Positions 1-10,659 of a DNA stretch of 64,000 nucleotides are shown here, one piece after another. Origin of the DNA: Odontomyia ornata (Eukaryota > Arthropoda > Insecta > Diptera > Stratiomyidae); the NCBI GenBank assembly GCA_963969285.1, contig OZ017738.1:36509499-36573498 (forward strand), read 5' to 3'. Position numbers and translations under genes: made by a program. The notes under the pieces are model-generated. The model had not been told where the DNA came from. It made no database searches and saw only the letters and a list, made by a program, of their open reading frames with translations. The number at the start of each line of letters is the position of its first letter. The first letter of the stretch is position 1.

Positions 1-896
1 TTGCAAACAACATTTTCTACAGCTGTCGGAGCAATTGTCTTCAAACGCCAGTTTGATGTTGGAATAAAAGGATTTCGGAAGCGTATTAGTTCACGTGCTT
101 AATACCCCTCGTTACAACACTACACGCCATCGAAATAGCAAAGATTAACACCAAATTTTCTTTTTAAAGTAATTTAACGGTTTAAGTTTGTGAATCAAAC
201 GTTCAGCTTGAAGTAACAGTTAAGCTGCTGAAAGGATAATACAATTAAGGCCCCAGTGTGGAAACTTGGAAATGGAATGACTAAGAAGATTAATGTTGTT
301 TTCGCTATGTAATTAAGGAAGGCATGTAGCATGAGCCAACTGTGAATGGCAAAAGTATCGCTTAAATTTGCTTCAACGAAGGAGTAATTTTCGTTTTAAA
401 ACTTACCGCGATGAAATTTGACTCGATGTTGGGCGATATTCAACAGAATTGTCAACACACGTATGTGCAATTGATAATTCTTTGCTTCCGTTTCAAAACC
501 AACTCCATTGTTTTTATTTCGAAGGCACGCACAAGGAAAAATTCACTTCATATTCAATGATTGGATCGGACACATACACACGTTCCCACAGCGCACACAG
601 GGAATAGGAAATAGCTTTTTTGAAGGACTCAACCAAAGCTTCGAGCCTGTCATTGCAGATTCAATCGAATGAACTGAAGAAGACACATTTCAGTACCAAT
701 CAATATCTGCCATAATTCCTGGTGTTTTTGATGAATACGAGTAGTACAGATTTTCAATCCTTTTGAAAGCTACTTCCAATCAACCGGACTTACCACTATC
801 GAGTGCACATTGTAAATGGCTAGCACTCATTTCAAGGACATGCGAGAAATGGAAAATTTAGTTTGAAGGATTTTTGGTGATTGAAGCAGTTCTGGG
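1..896. other. Non-coding stretch, no gene seen
   Basis: AT-rich sequence left of the hAT element. No open frame resembling a known protein, no RNA gene and no clear repeat structure were found. Confidence 0.5.
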
Positions 897-1270
897 TAGA
901 GTTTCTGAATTCCCGGCCTTTTCTTCTTGCCGGGAAATCCCGGGAAAGTAAAAGTCATCCCAGAGATTCCCGGGAAAGTAAAAAAATTTGAAAATAATAG
1001 CTACCAGTAACCCGGAAATATATCGAAATTGAAAAACAAAGTCATTCCTTTTCATAAATTTAATTTTCTGAAGATTATAAAACTACAATATTATATTATG
1101 TACATATTTATGTGTGTATATTTATGCACAAAATTATGAAAAATTAAATTAAAATAAGCTATACACAGTGCTATGAATGATAGTATTTTAAATAAAAATA
1201 TTTTAAAAAATGTAATGTTTTTCATATGTATGTATATTTAATGACGTTAAAGCAAATAAAATGAAAATAA

Positions 1271-3159
1271 TTAGACATTTTGCAAATACGACTTCAGGAA
1301 ACATAAGCTATCTATACTTTTATCACTAAGTCTCGTTCTAAGATACAAACAATCCTGCCGCAGAAAAGGCTCTTTCAGCTTCTATTGATGTTGGCGGTAT
1401 AGTTTTCAGAGCTTCACCCAATTTAATTATGTTAGAGGATTGATTTTCGGTAGCATCAAACAACAGAAATTCTTGCTTTCTAATCTTGCTGAAGCTGGAG
1501 CTACTTTTGATATTGCCAGAACGTTGAATTCTTGTTTTTGACTGAATAGCCTTCTCGAATCTTTCGCTCAGAGTTAGTGTTACTTCATTTTCTGAACTCT
1601 CTTCTTCGGAAAATGAAAAGTTTGACGATGGTTCACCCTCGACGCAAAAAAGCCTCGTTATTATTTTTTTACCTTGTTGAATCAACGCGCTTTTAGTTGG
1701 TAAACATGGCAGATCAACAATTGCAGTAGCATTGTATTTTTTGCCACAATTTAGATACTGCATTAACCCAACTAAGCTTTTCGGGCGCCTTTCATTTATT
1801 CGTTGGATCAGAGAGCATTTCATGTGCTTGGAAAATTCTGTATTTTGTTGATTTAACTCATCTAAAATGAAAGAAAACACTCCTTCCGCAGTTAACAAAG
1901 TTGCACTTTGATTACCCAGTTTTTCTAAACCAATTTTGAAAGGCTTTAAGCAAGCTGCAATGGCACTCAACGTTTCTAATTCTTCAAGAGTCAAAGTCAT
2001 GGGCACTTTGATATCAATTAACGCCTTAGAAATTGCTGATCTTATATCTGAAAATCGTTCAAGCATATCTAACAAGCTATTCCAACGTGTTTTAGTATCT
2101 AAGTAAACCATCTTTTCATGCCCAAACTGTGCTTTGACATAATTTTGTAAAATATCATTCTTCAGAGGCGATTTTCGAAAGAATTTTACAATAACTCTTA
2201 CTTTATTTACAGCTTCATTAATATCAATTTTAGAAGTTATTTCTTTATAAGCTATATTACATATGTCTTCCATTGATAGACCCGCGTCAAATTCTATATT
2301 AATGGCCTTATCTAAATTTTCAATTAGCTCATCGCTTTCATCCCCATCTTCTTGTATCTGTGATATATTTATTTCATTAGGAGTCTCTTCAAAATCTACT
2401 CTTGTTTTATAAAGAACATCACACACAGCCAGATGTATAGCGTGAGCATAGCATAAGTGATACTCGCAGTTCATAATTTTTCCGAACTTCACCATCATGC
2501 TTGCACCATCAGTAACACATGCAACTATATGGGTTTCAATAGAAATTTTGAATTCCTTCAACTTATTCCTCACCATATCAACACAATTTTCCGACGAAAA
2601 GGATCCACTTATTCTCATCATTCCCAAATTAAAGTACTTTAGTTCATTAAAATGAACGTTTACATTTAAATATCGTCAGTTTTTGAGCGATGTATATTCG
2701 TCCAGCGTCAAACTACAACGTTGTCCTGCGTTTAATTTTGAACGAATTTCGATTATTACTTGACTTTTCACTAGCTAATATTGTTTGTATATAAGCTTCA
2801 TTACATCGCTAGGGTTTTGAGGTAATGCAAATCCTTTGTCACGTAACGAACTCCTTATGAAGTTACTTTTTGTAAGTGCATTCACCGTGAATCCATCGAG
2901 GCAAACGAGCTTACTAACTATTTCCCCCAGTGTTTCTCTATGAGCGGGAAGGAAATATGTAAGGAGTGACTTTTTTTGTTAGTGCATTTAGTTTCATCAT
3001 CACTATCTTTCTTTCTTTTGTTGGTTTCACTACAACCTGATGTTGACAAATCAGATTGAGTACCTTTTGTTACATTATGTTTTACATGTAAATGTCGAAG
3101 CAAGCCACTTGTTGACCAACCTCTACACTTTAATATGCTCTTGCATTTAATACATCGTT
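1271..3159 (-). pseudogene. hAT-family transposase (BED finger type), broken
   Basis: This encodes a cut-and-paste transposase of the ZBED/hAT type. In minus-strand order it has a BED zinc finger (3159-3080, a Cx2C pair, then HLHVKH), an acidic linker, an EIVSKLVCLDGF-like segment (about 2927), the RNase H-like core beginning TLDEYTSLKN (about 2705), a long helical middle, and the C-terminal dimerisation motif with IEAERAFSAAGLF (about 1375). Breaks: a frameshift near 2918-2925, TAG at 2775-2777, TGA at 2676-2678, and a frameshift near 1340, after which RTRLSDKSIDSLCFL continues to a stop at 1271. The N-terminus is cut off by the repeat inserted at 3160. The longest open piece is 1338-2627. 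It cannot make an active enzyme but is clearly recognisable. Confidence 0.85.
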
Positions 3160-3161
3160 TT

Positions 3162-4460
3162 TAGGGTTTTGTACTAAAATACAAAACCCTATTGCAATCA
3201 CGACCTGTGTCCGTCTGTCCGTCCGTCCGTCCGTCCGTCCGTTTGTATGTCACAGCACTTTTTCTCCGAAACTATAGAGGTTACAGCCATGAAACTTTGT
3301 GGAAAGGTCAGAAGTGGTGACCTTTTGAAAGTTCAAGGGTGGAAAAATTTTTCAAAGGGGTTTAAGGGGGTCTCCCCGTATAGGGAGGTGACCCCTCAAA
3401 AAAAAATTTACACCATTGGTAGTTGAGTAGGGTGTCATTGGAAAGGTCTCAATGAGGTCTTTTCAAAACAGGTCTTAAAATTGCCTTATCGGTGCCGAGG
3501 GGGGCAGGGGAAATGTACGAACTTTTCGCGTACCCCCCCCCCCCTCGCGATTGGAAACCTTCCATCCAAAAAATCTGAAAAAAATCATGAATGTAGGCCT
3601 TTATGAGTACAACAACAACAAATGCATGAGAAGTCAAAATTCACTCAACTTTGTTAGTAATAGTATGATTTATCGATTTTAAGTTTTCTTGAATATAATC
3701 TAAAGGGTACCCTTAAATTCAATAAAATTTAGCAAACAGATGACTATTTATAAGATTAATTTTTTTCTGAAAGTTTTATAAAGATCAAATAGTATTTAAC
3801 GAAGTTATAGCGGTTTGAATTTTCCCGTATTACTATGGAACAATATGCCCTGTATTACTATGGAAACATATGGCTATGGAGCCATATGCGCTTTTTATCG
3901 ATTTAGACACTACAGCTTTACTAGGATTTGCATGAAAATTGCAGAAATGATAGGTATCATGAAAATGAGTACATACAATTGAAACAAGTCGAAGAGGCAG
4001 GAGAGAGCTCCTATCAAAAGGGCTTTGTAACCATTCTAGGATTCGAAAAAATAGGCCATGAATCGATGATTACAGTACAGAGGAGTGGGCCCTGAAAAAA
4101 ATTTCATGAAAGGTAGCCGATATGAATATCAACTGAAAGTTCTCTATGAGAGCTTTTCAAAACAGTTCTTAAACTGACAGTTTTTGTTTCAGTGGGGGCA
4201 CAGGGGGGGGGGGGGAAATACATGAAGAATGTGTTTCTAAAACATCTGGAAAAATTATCAAGGGAGATATTTATGGGTATAACTAAAACAAATACCTCAG
4301 AATTCACAATTCTTTCAACTTTGTTAATAATAGTATGATCCTCGAATTTCACATTTTCTCCAATAAAATCGTCTCTGACATGTTTCTTGATTTTATTCGT
4401 TGCTGGTTACTGCATTTTGTAAGTTGAGTACAAACCCTTCTGACATGAGCATAGGTCTGT
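3162..4460 (+). repeat. Hairpin-plus-GTCY repeat, copy 1 (mini-me/DINE-like)
   Basis: The unit begins with a perfect 12-bp-arm hairpin (3162-3173 and 3180-3191, TAGGGTTTTGTA and its complement). A GTCC/GTCT microsatellite follows (about 3207-3245), then a conserved body with runs of C or G (about 3533-3544 and 4205-4214). Related copies occur at about 39580-40964 and 41400-42040 in the opposite orientation, and partly at 13100-13480. It sits inside the hAT transposase gene, so it inserted later. The hairpin and GTCY tract recall mini-me/DINE-1 (Helentron-type) elements of flies; that family name is an inference. Confidence 0.6.
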
Positions 4461-5320
4461 CTACCCAACTTGTTTTTTATGAAATGCTGCCAAACGAAGG
4501 ACTTCGAAGTAGAGTCAGACATGGCTATATTTATAATTTACACCTGAAATAATATTGAAATACAAACAAAGAGAACAATTTTATTTGAAAAATGTCAATT
4601 TGAAAAGGTGGAGCTTTGAAACAATAGTAAGTCAATTCATCCTTAATAAGTCGTAAGTCTTCTTCGTCTGATTGGCTTGAATTACACGACGGTGAAAATA
4701 CACAAACTGACGACAGTTTCACGTACCAAAATAATTTTTTAAAGTATCAGATCCAAGAACAAATTGATCACAGATCACACAACTATCCTTATTGAAGAAC
4801 ACTAAGACTCCCCGCAAAACAAGCAAACCATATCACACTTTTTACTAAAAAGAATGAAGTGACTGATTTTTCTACAGAAGGTAGTGTTTACATATATTAA
4901 AATGTTTACATTCTAAGTTCTTTTTCAACGTATTAAACATTGGACAGAAGGTCCATAAAGGCAAAGAGAAATTTTGCCATAGGGTGAAAAAATATTTTTT
5001 TTATTATGGATTCTAATAGCAATAATAAATTGTCAAGTGGGACTGATGGGATGAAATATTATGGCAATCATTTAGTCGTTTCGTTGCACTGTATTAACTA
5101 AAACAAAGGTCTAAAGTTAGTTCATATATGTAACCATTTGAAACATTTTTCTTACTACTAGAAGTCAACAGAAAAGTATTTTTTATAACATACTAAAGTG
5201 ACCCACCCTATCCCATATACATATCATGGTACAAAGGGCTATTCCTTTAGCATGGCATTATGTAAACAATAAATATTAGAAGTTTGACTCGCAAACAGTG
5301 CATCGATTGGGCGAGTTTAT

Positions 5321-5472
5321 ACGATTCAGCCTGCTGCCGGCCGCAAACAGGTTAATCAAGTTTTCTTGGACAAGAAGGACGCGACGTCAAGATTGCCTTC
5401 TCTCGACGTCGCGTCCTTCTTGTCCAAGAAAACTTGATTAACCTGTTTTCGGCCGGCAGCAGGCTGAATCGT
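5321..5472. repeat. Near-perfect 68-bp inverted repeat (hairpin)
   Basis: The arms at 5321-5388 and 5405-5472 are complementary at 67 of 68 positions (one C/T mismatch) around a 16-nt loop. Weaker complementarity continues about 15 bp outward on both sides. It is far more GC-rich than its surroundings and lies within the hAT element, about 320 bp from its right end. There is no coding potential. It could be a foldback element or an inverted-dimer insertion. Confidence 0.9.
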
Positions 5473-5792
5473 CTGAACTCACCCATTGAATTCATAAAAA
5501 AGGTACACGGTTTTTACGAACCTGACGAAATGGCACGACGCTTGAACCGGGATACTGGATATTATTCATACAAACCTCTCCAACATTGAATTCTTAAGGA
5601 ATTATGACTGAAATTTATTTTAAAATAATCTGTTTACATGCTGTGACGGAAAAAAGTCTGAAAGTTGAATTGCTTCGATTGAAATGTGATCGAAGTCATT
5701 AAAATTCTGAATTTAATTTTTTCCCGGGATTACGAAGAAGGGGAATATTGGGCCATTTCCCGGGATCCCGGGTTCCCGGGAAAGAAACCCTA

Positions 5793-6611
5793 GCTGGGCT
5801 TTAATGGTAATGGTTTATATTTTTCTATTTCAATCATGATTTCATACATGATATATGTACATGTTAGTTTAAATAAGTAATGGAAATAGCGCGTTTGGTT
5901 AAAAGTTCATAGTACGGGAGGTAGCACAACATTTGATCAAATCATTTCATACCGACTGAAATTCATATCAATAATAGTTTACCAAGCAAACATTTGAAAT
6001 ATAAACGTGTAGGTCCAGAAGTGGTCTAGCTGAGCAAAGGCGAACATAGCAGTGGGCTTTCGGGGTTCCGACACCTACCCCCAACGGCGGCACATTGCCG
6101 GCTTTCGAAGGAGGTGCATATGTGTCCATGTGAATAAAATACATTCACACTGGCTGTGTGTGATTTGAAAGTGCATCCCTACACCATCCACTTAAATAAG
6201 CAGTTATGAGCGATTTTTATTCTGTGAATTACTTAAATTAGGTAGAAAATGAACAAATTCTGTAGACACTGAATAATGCTTATATACCTAAAATTTTATT
6301 CATAATCTGAAAAGCTTCTTTGAGCTTCGAATTGTGCTCTGATGTGAACTTATATTTGGTTACAACGATCAAGAATGATGTTCTGAGAAAAAATGTTCTA
6401 CTTGATTTCATAAAATCATGCGATAGAATATAAATTAAAAATACATTCATGGCTGCCAGTTAACGGCGGAGCGTGTGATTTATTGAAATTGTACGTGCAG
6501 AGAAAAAAAATCTATGATAATTCGAATAGGAAATTGTGACTTTTTGTATTCTGGGAAAATAAAATGTTTATCAAAGAAGCCGAAAAATTACGTTAGTCGT
6601 GGAAAGCATAT
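5793..6611. other. Non-coding stretch with a possible tRNA-derived SINE head
   Basis: No protein-like frame. At about 6018-6080 a GC-richer block contains a tRNA A-box-like TAGCTGAGCAAAGG and, about 35 nt on, a B-box-like GGGGTTCCGACACC. That is the spacing of a tRNA-derived SINE promoter. The match is loose and only suggestive. Confidence 0.3.
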
Positions 6612-7100
6612 TGTCGCGTATTATGGTTCGCGGCCAATAATTTTAATGTTCCGGGAAAGTGAAAACGTAATGTCTTATAAATTAAATTAAAAGAGTTTTT
6701 TTATTTACTAATAATGCACAATCACTCATTCAACTATTTCACAATTTTAATTTTCACTTTGTCCATAAATTTCTCTAACAACTGTCTTCACTTAACAATC
6801 AACGATAATCACTTTACTATTACTCGATCAATATCGCTTTTCAATTCGCACTCCACACAATCGCAGTTTTTACTATCGCGGTTGAATGAATCCCCCATTT
6901 ATTCAGATCGCCTTTATATAGAGGCCCTAGTCATTCAATCCATTTCTCGTACATTGGCGAATTGCCTGGAATATTCGGGCAGCTTAATGAATGAATAAAT
7001 AATGCGACGTCACTTTCAGAGTGCATTCGTTTGCTAATGTTCTTAATGGTGGTGAAAACAGTTGCGACAGTAGCTCGCAGAATTATTTGTACATGTAACA
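6612..7100 (-). repeat. 3' LTR of the minus-strand Gypsy element
   Basis: Matches the other LTR at 12177-12644 over most of its length. Differences include an extra segment near 6650-6675 and several indels, so the two LTRs have diverged clearly and the insertion is not very recent. Confidence 0.9.
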
Positions 7101-7113
7101 CTGCTCCCACTTC
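7101..7113 (-). other. Polypurine tract of the Gypsy element
   Basis: The minus strand reads GAAGTGGGAGCAG directly before the 3' LTR. This is the expected place and composition for the plus-strand DNA synthesis primer. Confidence 0.6.
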
Positions 7114-8038
7114 AGTTCTTTTCTTCCCGAAAAGATGTGTCACCAGTTGTAGTCAATTCTCCTTGGATGTAATATGGGGCAAGACGGTCCAGGTGCACGA
7201 TTTTCATTTTGGCTCTTGGCTAACGGTGTTCCTGTATGCGGTATACGACGTCGTTGATTCGCTTTGTAACTCGGTATGGTCCCTCCCAATTATGTTGCAA
7301 CTTTGGAGACCCACCCTTTCGCCGTTATGGTTTATATAGCCACATCAAGTCATCTTGCTGGAAGCCAATAGAATTTGCCTTTAGATCATACCTGGTCTTC
7401 ATGCGTTCAGTAGCTGAGTCGAGGTGTTTTCGCACTGTCCGATGTATCTGGTTCAACAGTTGCCTTAGCTCCCTTGCGTACTCCGAGAACGTTTGGGGTT
7501 TCTCAGGGGGTGTTCCGAACTTTGTATCAGCTGGCAGACGAATAGTCTTTCCAAAAATGATTTTGGCTGGGGCTTGACCTGTCGATGCATGCTCGGCAGC
7601 TCTGTACGCCATCAAAAATAGAGGGATATGTCGGTCCAAGTCCCTTTGGTTCTCGTCAACCATCTTGGCCAGGTGTTTATTGAGCGTGCCGTTGAAACGT
7701 TCGACCATTCCATCGGATTGGGGATGCATCGGTGTTGTCCTCGTTTTCCGTATTTCCAGCAGCTCGCACATTTCGCCAAAAACTAGTGACTCAAAGTTGT
7801 TTCGGCCTTGATCCGAATGTAGTTCACAACGAACGCCGTACCTACCGACCCAATTTAATACTAGCTGTTCGGTTACAGTGGTTGCATCCTGGTTGGGAAT
7901 GGGGTAGACCTCGGGCCACTTACTGAAATAATTGGCCACAACCAGCGTGTATCGATTTCCCCACTCGGATTCAGGAAAGGGTCCTGCGATGTCAACAGCA
8001 ATCCTTTCAAATGGTATCCCCACCTTGTAAGTTTGCAT
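7109..8038 (-). pseudogene. Gypsy integrase core and C-terminal region
   Basis: This is the DDE integrase that inserts the element DNA. All three catalytic acidic residues are visible: D in FERIAVDIAGPF, D in HSDQGRNNF and E in SDGMVERFNG. The open frame ends at TAA 7325-7327. The same frame then continues through a WEGPYRVTKR-type C-terminal domain and VHLDRLAPY, with a further TAG at 7220-7222, to a stop near 7109. The upstream boundary is an in-frame TGA at about 8048-8053 that separates it from the zinc-binding part. The core is well preserved, but the protein as a whole is interrupted. Confidence 0.85.
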
Positions 8039-8050
8039 TTCTCCTCTCAG

Positions 8051-8791
8051 TCATCGCTTTGGCCCTTTGACGGAAGCGCATATCGTGCATCGACGGCACC
8101 AGTCCTCTCCGTCTTCTCGACCGTGGAGCCAGTAAAACCTTTCTCGCAATTTCGCTAAGGTCTTGTTAACGCCAAGGTGGCCTCGCGAGGTTCCTTCATG
8201 CATTTCCTTAACCACATCGTGGGTTCGGCTTTTGGGTAGTATAGTTTGCATCCTATGGGAGCTGCCATCCGCTGTTTCCCATTTCCGCTTGAGTATGCCA
8301 CCCTCCACCTGAAGGGAGTTCCATTGTGCCCAATAGATTTTCAGGGTTACGCCATGCATTGAAACGTCTTTCCACTCAGGTCGCCCAGTTGTCTCCTTCC
8401 ATACGATTAATGGTCTGATGTCTTCATCGGCTAACTGGGCATTTCGAATCTCCTCCGGTGACCAACCTTCATCGAATTCGGCCGTCATCAATCGCAGATC
8501 AACGAGCGGCTCCTTTTCCTCAACCAGTCGGCAATGCTTGCAGTTAGCTGGACATAGACGACGCAATAAGGTGTCAGCATTTCCATGAACTCCGCCCTTT
8601 CCATGAACAATTTCATAGTCGTATGACTGCAATCTTTCGATCCATCTCGCAACTTGTCCCTCGGGGTTTTTGAAGTTTAGTAGCCATCTCAGCGATGCAT
8701 GGCCCGATCGAAGAACAAATTTCTGCCCATATAGGTACTTGTGGAACTGTTTGGTGGGCTCTGTTATAGCCAATAGTTCCTTCCTGATCAC
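8051..8791 (-). pseudogene. Gypsy RNase H end and integrase zinc domain
   Basis: The open piece begins in RNase H (KFVLRSGHASLRWLL, then RWIERLQSYDYEIVHGKG). It passes through the connector to the integrase HHCC zinc domain (H...GHLGVNKTLAKLRERFYW ... CRRCTIC). In the RNase H tail the usual TDH reads SGH, so a conserved acidic residue is lost. It is separated from the RT piece upstream by a short break (8792-8809) and from the integrase core by a stop. Confidence 0.85.
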
Positions 8792-8809
8792 GCAGTAGTT
8801 CCTCTTACT

Positions 8810-9674
8810 TTATGAGAGAACTCGACTGTAATATGAGAGGACTCTTCCTTCGCCATCGATCTGCTGGGAGAGTACAGCTCCAATACCGCCGTTGCTCACA
8901 TCGGTGTCAACTACAATCATTTTTCTGGTTTTCAGATATGCCAGCACAGATGATTCACACAGCTTCTCCTTCAAGGTCTCAAAAGCTGTCTGGCATTGTT
9001 CGTTCCAGACATACGGACGATTTTTCGCGGTTAGGTGATGGAGGCACTTAGCTATTTTGGCAAAGCCTTTGACGAATCTTCGATAGTAGTTTGCCAGACC
9101 CAGAAAACTTCGTAGTTGGCGCTTGTTGTTTGGTTTTGGCCAGCATATCACGGCTTCAATTTTCTCAGGGTCTGTTTTGAGTCTCTCTGCTGATATGACG
9201 TGTCCCAGGTATTTTACTTCAGCTGCGAAAAGGGTACACTTGTCGGGACTAAGTTTCAAATTTGCCAGTCGCAATCGGTAGAAAACCTCTTCTAAGGCCA
9301 CGTAGCACGTATTCCATCAGGCGTTTGAAAGTGGCTGGAGCATTGCAAAGCCCAAACCGCATCACCACAAATTGCCACAATCCGGTCCCAACTGAAAATG
9401 CGGTCTTCTCTTGGTCCTTCTTGTCGACCTGCCAGTAGCCACTCTTGAGATCGAGTGTAGAAAACCATTTTGCGTCGGCTAAAGTATCCATGATGTCATC
9501 GATGCATGGGAGCGGGTAACCATCTTTCTTAGTGACGTCGTTAAGCTGCCTATGGTCGACACAAAAGCGAGTGCTACCATCCTTTTTCTTGACTAGAACT
9601 ACTGGCGCGGCCCATTGACTGACAGAAGGTTCTATGACGCCTTGTTTTTCCATGTCCGAGATCAGTGCGCTCAC
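8810..9674 (-). pseudogene. Gypsy reverse transcriptase with the YxDD segment deleted
   Basis: Two overlapping pieces (9249-9674 and 8810-9301) cover the RT. Visible motifs are PVVLVKKKDGSTRFCVDHRQLN, STLDLKSGYWQV and FGLCNAPATFKRLMEYVL, followed by LSPDKCTLFAAEVKYLGHV, FLGLANYYRRFV and the RNase H start DTDVSNGGIGAVLSQ. At about 9300, VLRG is joined directly to LEEVFYRLR. The roughly 25 residues that normally hold the catalytic Y-x-D-D box and its flanks are absent, and the reading frame shifts there. The enzyme cannot be catalytic, so the element is non-autonomous. Confidence 0.85.
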
Positions 9675-10160
9675 TTCTCCTTGTTTGGCTATAGGAAGAC
9701 GTCTCGGTGCTTGTCGAATCGGCTTGGCTCCCTATGTATCTACGACGTGAGTTATCATACTCGTTCGGCCTTGATCATCCGGGCTTGTTGAGAAGATGTC
9801 ACTGTACTTAGTGACCAGAGCAGAGGCTTGCTTGAATAGCTGCACCGGCAATTTGACCTGCTTCAATATTGCAGACGTAGATTCCCGGGCTTTGCCTGTG
9901 TCCTGCCTCTTTTTCCAATGATGGCTGTGAGTGGCTTCCAAAGAGGTGATGGTGGAAACAGGCTGGTAGCTGCCAATGACTTCTCCCGCTTTGATGCTCG
10001 TGGTTGAGTCTGCGGTGTTAAGGACTCTAACAGGCACGTATCCGTTTCTAATGGATCTTACAAGGCATCGTCCTACAATCAAACTAATAATAATATTGGT
10101 GGTCTCCAGAATCACCATCAAGCTTGGCCCATACAATGCTTTCGGCAGAATTCGGTACAT
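9675..10160 (-). pseudogene. Gypsy pol linker between protease and RT
   Basis: This stretch (longest open piece 9732-10160) joins the protease to the RT. It includes a VGRCLVRSIRNGYVPVRVLN-like segment and KYSDIFS...HVVDT, the usual lead-in to Gypsy RTs. Stops separate it from both neighbours. Confidence 0.6.
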
Positions 10161-10505
10161 CAGTGCCGGTGCATACTACTACATTCATCTTGGGAATTTG
10201 GACGCTGGGTTCCTCGATCAATACTTCGACATTCTGAAATTTCAATACCCGTTTGCCCAAATCCAATGTGATTCCATGTGTTTGCTGAAAATCCATTCCG
10301 AGAATGCAGTCATCCATAATGTTCGCGACCAGAAAATTATGTCGGAACGCAAGGTCTCCCAACTGTCCGTGGAGGTTGACCTCTCCATGAACAGGTGCAG
10401 TTTCTCCCGTAGCTGTCCGTAGTGAGAAAATTCTGCCCTTGTGAAGTAGTTGTTGCCTCACAGGGTCTGGTCAGATGATTGATCGGGTTGCACCAGTGTC
10501 GATTG
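10084..10505 (-). pseudogene. Gypsy aspartic protease
   Basis: The active-site motif ITIDTGATRSI lies at about 10475-10505 on the minus strand. An in-frame TGA (10471-10473) follows it immediately. The rest of the fold then reads on (HNFLVANIMDDCILGMDFQQTHG, the second conserved region of retroviral-type proteases) to a stop at 10084. Its role would be to cut the Gag-Pol polyprotein. The single stop after the catalytic Asp breaks it. Confidence 0.8.
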
Positions 10506-10659
10506 TTATAGTGCAATATTCTCCATCAACTTGACCCGGAAGGCGTAAGTCCGTTTCTCCACGATGTAGTCTTGACACGATGATGGTGGTGCTGGGAACG
10601 TCAATCCTCCTAGCCAACCTCTGGCCCATGAAGTTGGCTCTTACATATTTCTCAACCCC

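Larger units (their letters stand above)
897..5792 (-). mobile_element. Degraded hAT DNA transposon with nested insertions
   Basis: The left end (from 897) reads TAGAGTTTCTGAATTCCCGG. The right end, read on the minus strand from 5792, begins TAGGGTTTCTTTCCCGGGAA. These imperfect inverted ends, followed on both sides by further CCCGGGAA blocks (940-985 and 5722-5785), bracket a minus-strand hAT transposase. About 4.9 kb is long for a hAT element, because at least one repeat (from 3162) is inserted in it and a 68-bp-arm hairpin lies at 5321-5472. A target duplication is not clean: CTGGG occurs just outside each end, but one base out of register. Transposase and inverted ends together make hAT confident; the exact ends are inferred. 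Confidence 0.75.

Noticed and set aside
3207..3245. Short tandem GTCC repeats as a CRISPR-like array
   Set aside because: It is a simple microsatellite with no spacers, in eukaryotic DNA.
5321..5472. Hairpin as a transcription terminator or a microRNA precursor
   Set aside because: Rho-type terminators do not apply to eukaryotes, and the arms are too long and too perfect for an ordinary microRNA precursor.
9976..10422. 148-codon + strand frame
   Set aside because: It is the shadow of the Gypsy protease coding sequence on the opposite strand.
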